DNA of 64,000 nucleotides from Magnolia sinica (lineage: Eukaryota; Streptophyta; Magnoliopsida; Magnoliales; Magnoliaceae). The stretch spans positions 40,181,501-40,245,500 of the forward strand of contig NC_080574.1 of NCBI RefSeq assembly GCF_029962835.1, written 5' to 3'. Shown piece after piece: positions 58,270-64,000 of the stretch (position 1 is its first letter; each line of letters begins with the position of its first letter). The notes beneath the pieces were generated by a model. That model was not told the DNA's origin. It saw only the letters and a program-made list of their open reading frames with translations, and did not search any database. Position numbers and translations under genes: made by a program.

Positions 58270-59635
58270 TCTCCTAGTCTGATGGAGGTATAGGTAGGTT
58301 TATCGCTTTCATAGGACTAGGGTAGTTGCCTTATTTGTCTGGCTGAAGACGGTAAACTTAGCGCTCCTGGGAGGCAGCCCAGCTCTTCATTTCATTTCGT
58401 TTATATCATTAGTTAGTTCAATGTTTGTGGGTAACATTACTGCAAACCCTCACGAGACTACAACTCGTCCACTAGGGGCAACCTAGGGGTTTAAAGGCTT
58501 GTTGCATACGCTAAATGCAATCGAGAGCACCTACAAAAGTGGTGTAGGTAGGATTTCATTTTTGTTATTTTTATTTTATTTTTGTTGGTTTCTTTCTTGT
58601 GCTGACCCGCTCTTACGTAGATATCTTTGGAAAGTCTCTTGATTCTTTCGTCCAAGTACTATCTTTCCATCACTCCTATTTTTCCGTTGTCTCATGTGCA
58701 TTGCATGTCTATTTCTTTTTACATTGAGGACAATGTAGATTTTTGGTTAGTGGTGGGAGATTAGGTTTCCTAATCAGTGTTTTCTTCGTCTGGAGCAAAA
58801 GTTGTGAAAATTTTTAATTTTTCAGGATTTCTGATGAAGTCGAAGTGATTTTGACAGGCCATCTAGGGCACTTAGAATTTCAAGATGCGTGATGTTGGTA
58901 CTTCATGACTCTTGGATTCAGTTATCTATTAAATTTCACAGCTAAGTTTGAATTGTTAATCCATTATTAGAATTTGTAAACATTGATTGAGTCATGAATT
59001 CGCAGGACACATCTCGCTTACACATTAAGGTTTCAGTTCGATATTAAAGGATTAACTTGGTAATCACTAAACATGAAAGGAACCAACTTGAGAAATCGAA
59101 TGGATTGGGTGAACAGTCTTTACCATAGGTTTGCTCCCTATAGGTGAGGATTTGATTCCCCATGAATGATATGTGAAAAAGTTCGGTGTACAGTCTTTAC
59201 CTTAGGTTTGCTCCCTATAGGTGAGGATCTGATCCCTCTTCTTGGCGTTACTTCTAATGAAAAAAATCAAAAATTAAAAGAATAAAAAGATAATGTGTAA
59301 GCCAAGTTGGGTTATAGTGAATTCTCTTAGTTGTTACCAATGATATCCTTAAATATCGAGGTGAATCTTAATGTTGACAAGTCGAGATTAGACTATACAT
59401 CCATGGAATTCAATATTTAGAATCGTTCTAATTAATGGATTAATATTTGAGCTTGATTATGAAGTACCGTGAGTTTGATTCTAGAAGAAAGTAATGCCAA
59501 CATTCATGAATCTTAGAATTCGAATATCTGAATTGTTTTTCATAAATCTCTCGAGTTTGTAGAAATTGTTCTGTAATTCTCAACTTACTTTTCGCATATT
59601 TTGCTCGGGACTAGCAAAATGCTGGTTAGGGGTTG
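58270..59635 (+). other. 3' non-coding region of the young Athila-type element
   Basis: It has AGCGCTCCTGGGAGGCAGCC (58360-58379), a text common just after pol in this lineage, the hairpin ACATTGAGGACAATGT (58721-58736), a duplicated TTTGCTCCCTATAGGTGAGG segment (near 59142 and 59206), and GGGACTAGCAAAATGCTGG before the 3' LTR. No envelope-like frame. Confidence 0.75.
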
Positions 59636-61973
59636 TGTTGAGGATCAAATATTGCATATCAGACCCAGTTATTGCCTGGATTTATGAACATGGTACCGTT
59701 TAATAGCCCATTTTTAATCATATTTGTGTTGCAGGGCGTATTTACGAGCCTGGACAGGGAAAAGGTACTGAGAGCATAGATTTAACATTCAGAATGCACC
59801 AAGGCAAGGGACGGACTCCAAGGGACCAAGACCGACGGAATTACACGCCAGGGATCTGCAAAAATCGAGAAATTGAAGCTCAAGTGGCCTAAAAAGTGTC
59901 CAGAATGCAAGATCATAGGGTTCCCACCATCCGATCAGTTCAAAACTTTATATATGGCCTGAAGACCTTAAATAAGCCGTACAAATCAAAAATCAGCTAT
60001 TGGACCGCTGTGAAAATGGCCCAACGGTTAGATCAGCCCCTTAAAACCTTAAGTGGGTCCCACCTGATATCTGGATATTCTCCATTTTTGGTCTCAACTG
60101 TTTAAATGAGCTGACAAAACGGATAGACAGAGCGGATCTCTCAAAAACATCATAATGGACCCCACTGGAGTATGCGTGTGCATAGTGCATAAGTGCATTG
60201 GCCGTGCACAGGAACGAGAAGTCGGTCAATCCGACTTTTGACCGGCTTCTTCTTCCAATTTCAACCAAAACGCAACAGCGTTTTACGCTGTGCATCACGG
60301 TTTCGAGTTGTGGGCCCCACACATCATCCAAATGGATGATCAGTGCCGTCTATTGCGTCCATAGGGGGGCGAAAACCCTCTCCTAGGTGTCCGTTTGTCC
60401 TCATGCAAGCTACGGGAAGATCCTAACTATAAATCGCAGGTTGGACGGCAGCGAGCAAAGTTCAGTGGATCACACCAACTACACTCCAAAACCGTCCATC
60501 CCAGACGGTTTTTCGTCATGAAAACAATGGACGGAGTGGATTCTACATCGGAATTCTAGCGTGGGCCCACAGTCACCACCGACTCAAACGGCGTCCGCGG
60601 CTCTGTTCCTATCTGCGAAACAGAGCTGCGGATGATCTTAGTGGGCCATCATCACGGACCAAATCATCAATCCGAGCCATCCATAATGCAGAGGGGTACG
60701 ATCTGGTCAAGCCCATGTTGATTTTTGTGAACTCATGCATACACACGGGCTAGTTTCAGCAGTCATAAACGGATAGCCCTGCGACGATTGCAGCGTGATT
60801 ATTACGTTTGGCCGCGTCAAAAGCATTCCAAAACCAGTCACCTCCGGTCAAAATTTCGAGGAGCAGCTAGTGAACGGAGTGGATCTCCTGTACGAACTTA
60901 AGAACGGGCCCCACCGGAAAATTTGCGTAAGAAGTTTCTGTTTCTGCGCACGCTGCCGTGTGTGAAAGAACTGATGCGCACGCTGCCGTGCGTAAACGGG
61001 TCTTTCGTACTCTCCGTCTGCAGGAAGGATAAAAGGAGAGAGGAAGTTTGGAGGGCTGGCATTCAGGAGGACTTGAGCTTGATTGGAGGATCGGTTTGTT
61101 TTTTCTGGAAGGAAGCTGGACGTGAAAGCAAAGGTGGACGTGGAGCTTGGCTTGGTTTGGCTGCTGCTGTACGTCAGGGAGAGTGAAAGAGAAACAGAGG
61201 GGAGCTGAGGAGGCAGCAAGGACTTGAGCCTGGTTTTCTTCTTTCTCCTTTATATCTCTTTTATTTCTTAAGGTTAGCCGCATCATGATGGGCTAAACCT
61301 CTTAGCTAGGGCTAAGAGGTGAAGCCTGTAACGAGATGGGAGATTCTACTTTGTACCTTTAAAATTCATAAACTGAATTTGATTTAGTTGATTATTAAAA
61401 GAATATTTTTCTTAGTCTTTAATGGTCTGTTGTGACTGAAATTACAATGGGTTTGCTATGGCTTTGAATATTTCTTTCCTCTTTTTTTGTGTTTATGAAG
61501 TCAGGAAGCCCTGTTGTTCATCATTGTTCCATGGGCATGGTAGGATGACAGACCCTTCCTGATCTTCATACATTGTTGGTTGGTTGGTAATTAGTTTAAT
61601 TCTGTTGTTTACTTTGTCTCCTGGGCATGGTTTAGTGATGGAATCCATTCTAATTCATATACCTTTCATCTCTTGAAAACCAAATCAAGTAAGTTCAGTT
61701 TGAATTCCATAATCCTTGATGCAGGCATAAGATCTCCCTGATCTCTACAAGTGGATCCTCTGAATCCCTAGTTTCCTTCCTCTGAATTCCTTAAAGTTTT
61801 AGATAATTATTCTATAATTATTCCTTAAAATTCTATTTGGTTTAGATCACATCTTAGTCTAGTTCTAGTTCTACTTGGTTTCAGATAACGTACAGGTATC
61901 AGTCCCTGTGGATTCGACCTCGGTCTTACCGAGTTTATTACTACATCACAACCCTATACTTGGGGTGTGAACA
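59636..61973 (+). repeat. 3' LTR of the young Athila-type element
   Basis: 2338 bp, TGTTGAGGATC...GTGTGAACA, followed at once by the ATAAG duplication. Same internal landmarks as the 5' LTR. Confidence 0.93.
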
Positions 61974-64000
61974 ATAAGGGGTAGTGACTTTATGCGTAAT
62001 ATCATATTTCTTCATTAACGTTTCAAATGGCGTATTGTAAAAGTGAGATCCTTCATCACTAATGATGGCTTGAGGCATTTGAACCTAGATAAGATATTTT
62101 CTTTTAAAAATTTAATGATCGTTTGATGATCATCATTCCGACACAGAATTATCTCAACCCATTTGGAAACAAAAACGGCAGTAAGGAGAATATAGAGATT
62201 TCTATGAAATTGATGCCCTAGCAATCTTAAAATATGATTCAACGGCATCATATTTTGATGGGATATTTCTCCCAATTTCTAACATCACTCATACACTTTA
62301 AAAAATTCATTTGTATCCTTAAACATAGTGGGCCAATAAAAGCCACATTGCAAAATTTTTACGGTGGTCCTTTTAGTCGAAAAGTAGCCATCACATGCAT
62401 ACGAGTGATAAAAGGAAATGATGTTGTATTACTCATGATCAAGAACATATCTTCTTATAATTTGATCTGGGCAATATTTAAAAAGATAAGGATCATCCCA
62501 AAAGAACTTGTGCACTTCAATGAAAAATTTCTTCTTATCTTGCACAATCCAATGAGTAGGAATCATACCTGTAGCAAGATAGTTAACTATGTCAATGTAC
62601 CAAGCTAATTAGAAAATTTTAAAGAGTTATTCATTACGGAACATGTCATTGATGGGGGTCGTTTTCAAGGAATCAGATAAAAAAGCCGTGAGAGATAGAT
62701 AACCGCTACATTTTCTACTACTTTCTTATCTCGAATTTTCAAATCAAACTTTTGGAGTAAAATTATCCATTTCAGTAAACAGGGCTTAGCATCATTCTTA
62801 GAAAGAAGATGCTTCAATGTCGTATGGTCAGTGAAGATGATTATCTTGGACCCGACCAAGTAGGACCTAAACTTATTCAAAGTGAATACTACGGCTAAGA
62901 GTTCTTTTTCTATAATGGAGTAGTTTACTTGGGTAGAGTTTAGAGTTCTACATGCATAGTAAATAATGTAAGGCTTTTACTCTCTTTTTTTTGACCTAGC
63001 ATTGCCCCAACTGCATAATCGCTTATATCGCACATGATTTCAAAAGGTATACTCAAATCGGGTGGTTGCATGATAATGGTGTTGGTCAACATGTCGTTGA
63101 ACCTGGTGAAAGCTTTTTGGCATTCCTTATTCTACTTGAAAGAGGTTTTCCTTTAAAGAATGTTACATAAAGGACGAGAGATGAGGCTAAAGTCCTTTAT
63201 GAACATTTGGTAAAATTCGGCATATCTGAAGAAGGATTGCACTTCGCGTATGCTCGTGGGTGGTGGTAGGTTAGAGATTAAGTCAATTTTGGCATTATCC
63301 ATTCTAATTTCATTATATGATATGATTGTCTAAGGATTATTCCATTTTGAACCATAAAGTGCCTTTTTTTCAATTCAGCACAAGGTTCTTTTCTTCACAT
63401 CTTTTTAACAATAATCTCAATTACTCAAGGCACTAATTAAACGAACAACCAAAGATAAATAAATCATCCACAAAGACCTCTAGAAACTTATCCGCCATAT
63501 GAAAAAAAATACTTAATATACATCATCGAAATGTAGATGGGGCATCAGACAATTTGAATGGCATCCTTCGGTAGGCGAAATTACCAAAGAGGCATGTAAA
63601 TGTAGTCTTTTCTTGGTCCTTAAAGGTCGTCTCTATCTGTTTGTAACCTAAGTACTCATCCAGGAAGCGATAATAAGAGTGACACTTAACCTTTCTAAAA
63701 TTTGATCAACAAAGGACAAATAAAAGTTGTCCTTCCTCATGACGATATTGAGCTTTTGGTAATCAATATACATTCTTCAACTAGTGGAAACTCTAGTTGG
63801 CATGAGTTCATTGTTCGCATTGGCTACGATGGTTATTCCAGACTTCTTGGGTACCACTTGAGATAGACTCACCCATTGGCTATCGGATATAGCGTAGATA
63901 ATACCAACATCCGAAAGATTTAACACCTCAACCTTAACCATATTTTTCATGTTTGGATTTGGACGATGTTATGGTTGTCTAAATGTTTTCGCATTATTTT
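61974..64000 (-). pseudogene. Old Athila-type pol: integrase N-part, RNase H, RT (continues beyond the window)
   Basis: Minus strand, reading from 64000 leftwards. RT with VVPKKSGITIVANANNEL (near 63850), a decayed YIDYQKLN, RRMPFKLSDAPSTF and VDDLFIF near 63440. RNase H with MNKFRSYLVGSKIIIFTDHT, ALKHLLSKND-like and LKIRDKKVVENVA (62880-62665). Integrase zinc finger around 62560-62290, then the core up to 61974 with SKWVEIILCRNDDHQTIIKF. In the frame of the catalytic site the ISD motif is still present (ISDEGSHFYN, near 62050). There are many stops and shifts. The integrase is cut by the young element. Confidence 0.85.

Larger units (their letters stand above)
43955..61973 (+). mobile_element. 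Young plus-strand Athila-type Ty3 element, TSD ATAAG
   Basis: LTRs at 43955-46294 and 59636-61973 begin TGTTGAGG and end GTGTGAACA. A perfect 5-bp duplication ATAAG flanks the element (43950-43954, 61974-61978). PBS for tRNA-Asp, gag, protease, RT, RNase H and integrase are present in Ty3 order, then a long 3' non-coding part and a GGGACTAGCAAAATGCTGG pre-LTR segment. Without the 5.8 kb solo LTR inside RT the element is about 12.2 kb, the usual size for this lineage. Despite young LTRs it is defective: two stops, two frameshifts, the RT insertion and an integrase active-site change. I saw no convincing envelope-like frame. Confidence 0.93.

Noticed and set aside
58270-59635. Envelope-like gene after pol in the young Athila-type element
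   Set aside because: Some Athila elements have one, but no open frame of useful length exists here.

Overview
The window is nuclear DNA from a flowering plant with a repeat-rich genome. It holds plant-type Ty3/Athila, Ty1/copia and L1-LINE sequences, MITEs, long TA/AC/GA microsatellites, and one multi-exon nuclear gene with GT-AG introns. The abundant words GTGGGTCCCAC and CATCATGGTGGG recall repeats I associate with magnoliid trees, but that placement is weak. I saw no tRNA, rRNA, CRISPR or bacterial-style gene.

Layout. 1-10.9 kb: two solo LTRs of one long-LTR, Tekay-like Ty3 family (696-4718 with TSD ATAAG; 4927-9024 with TSD TTAAT). The second splits a minus-strand copia-type LTR (4855-10836) that carries an array of TTCGATGTCATCGAA palindromes. 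11.75-18.6 kb: an L1-type LINE in two head-to-head halves (a twin-priming signature), split by a 5.5 kb non-autonomous Athila-type element (12294-17777, TSD GCACC). 18.6-28.8 kb: a complete but broken minus-strand copia element (TSD GAGGG) with another 4.3 kb solo LTR (18847-23161) inside one of its LTRs. 28.8-38.5 kb: the only gene-bearing stretch, a five-exon minus-strand TANGO2/NRDE-family gene (coding span 31817-36447, 268 residues predicted) with MITEs in its introns and flanks.

38.5-64 kb: a four-level nest. A degenerate minus-strand copia (38494-40728) is interrupted by an old minus-strand Athila-type element (3' LTR 40729-42140, pol running off the right edge). The integrase of that element is split by a young plus-strand Athila-type element (43955-61973, LTRs 2340 and 2338 bp, TSD ATAAG). 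The reverse transcriptase of the young element is in turn split by a 5.8 kb Tekay-like solo LTR (50312-56127, TSD CGGTC).

How the parts relate. No element in the window can be autonomous: every pol carries stops, frameshifts, catalytic substitutions or insertions. The Athila-type elements share LTR starts, a PBS matching tRNA-Asp(GTC) where that part is visible, and an ACATTG-loop-CAATGT hairpin, so the small one could have been moved in trans. Only TANGO2 looks like a working host gene.
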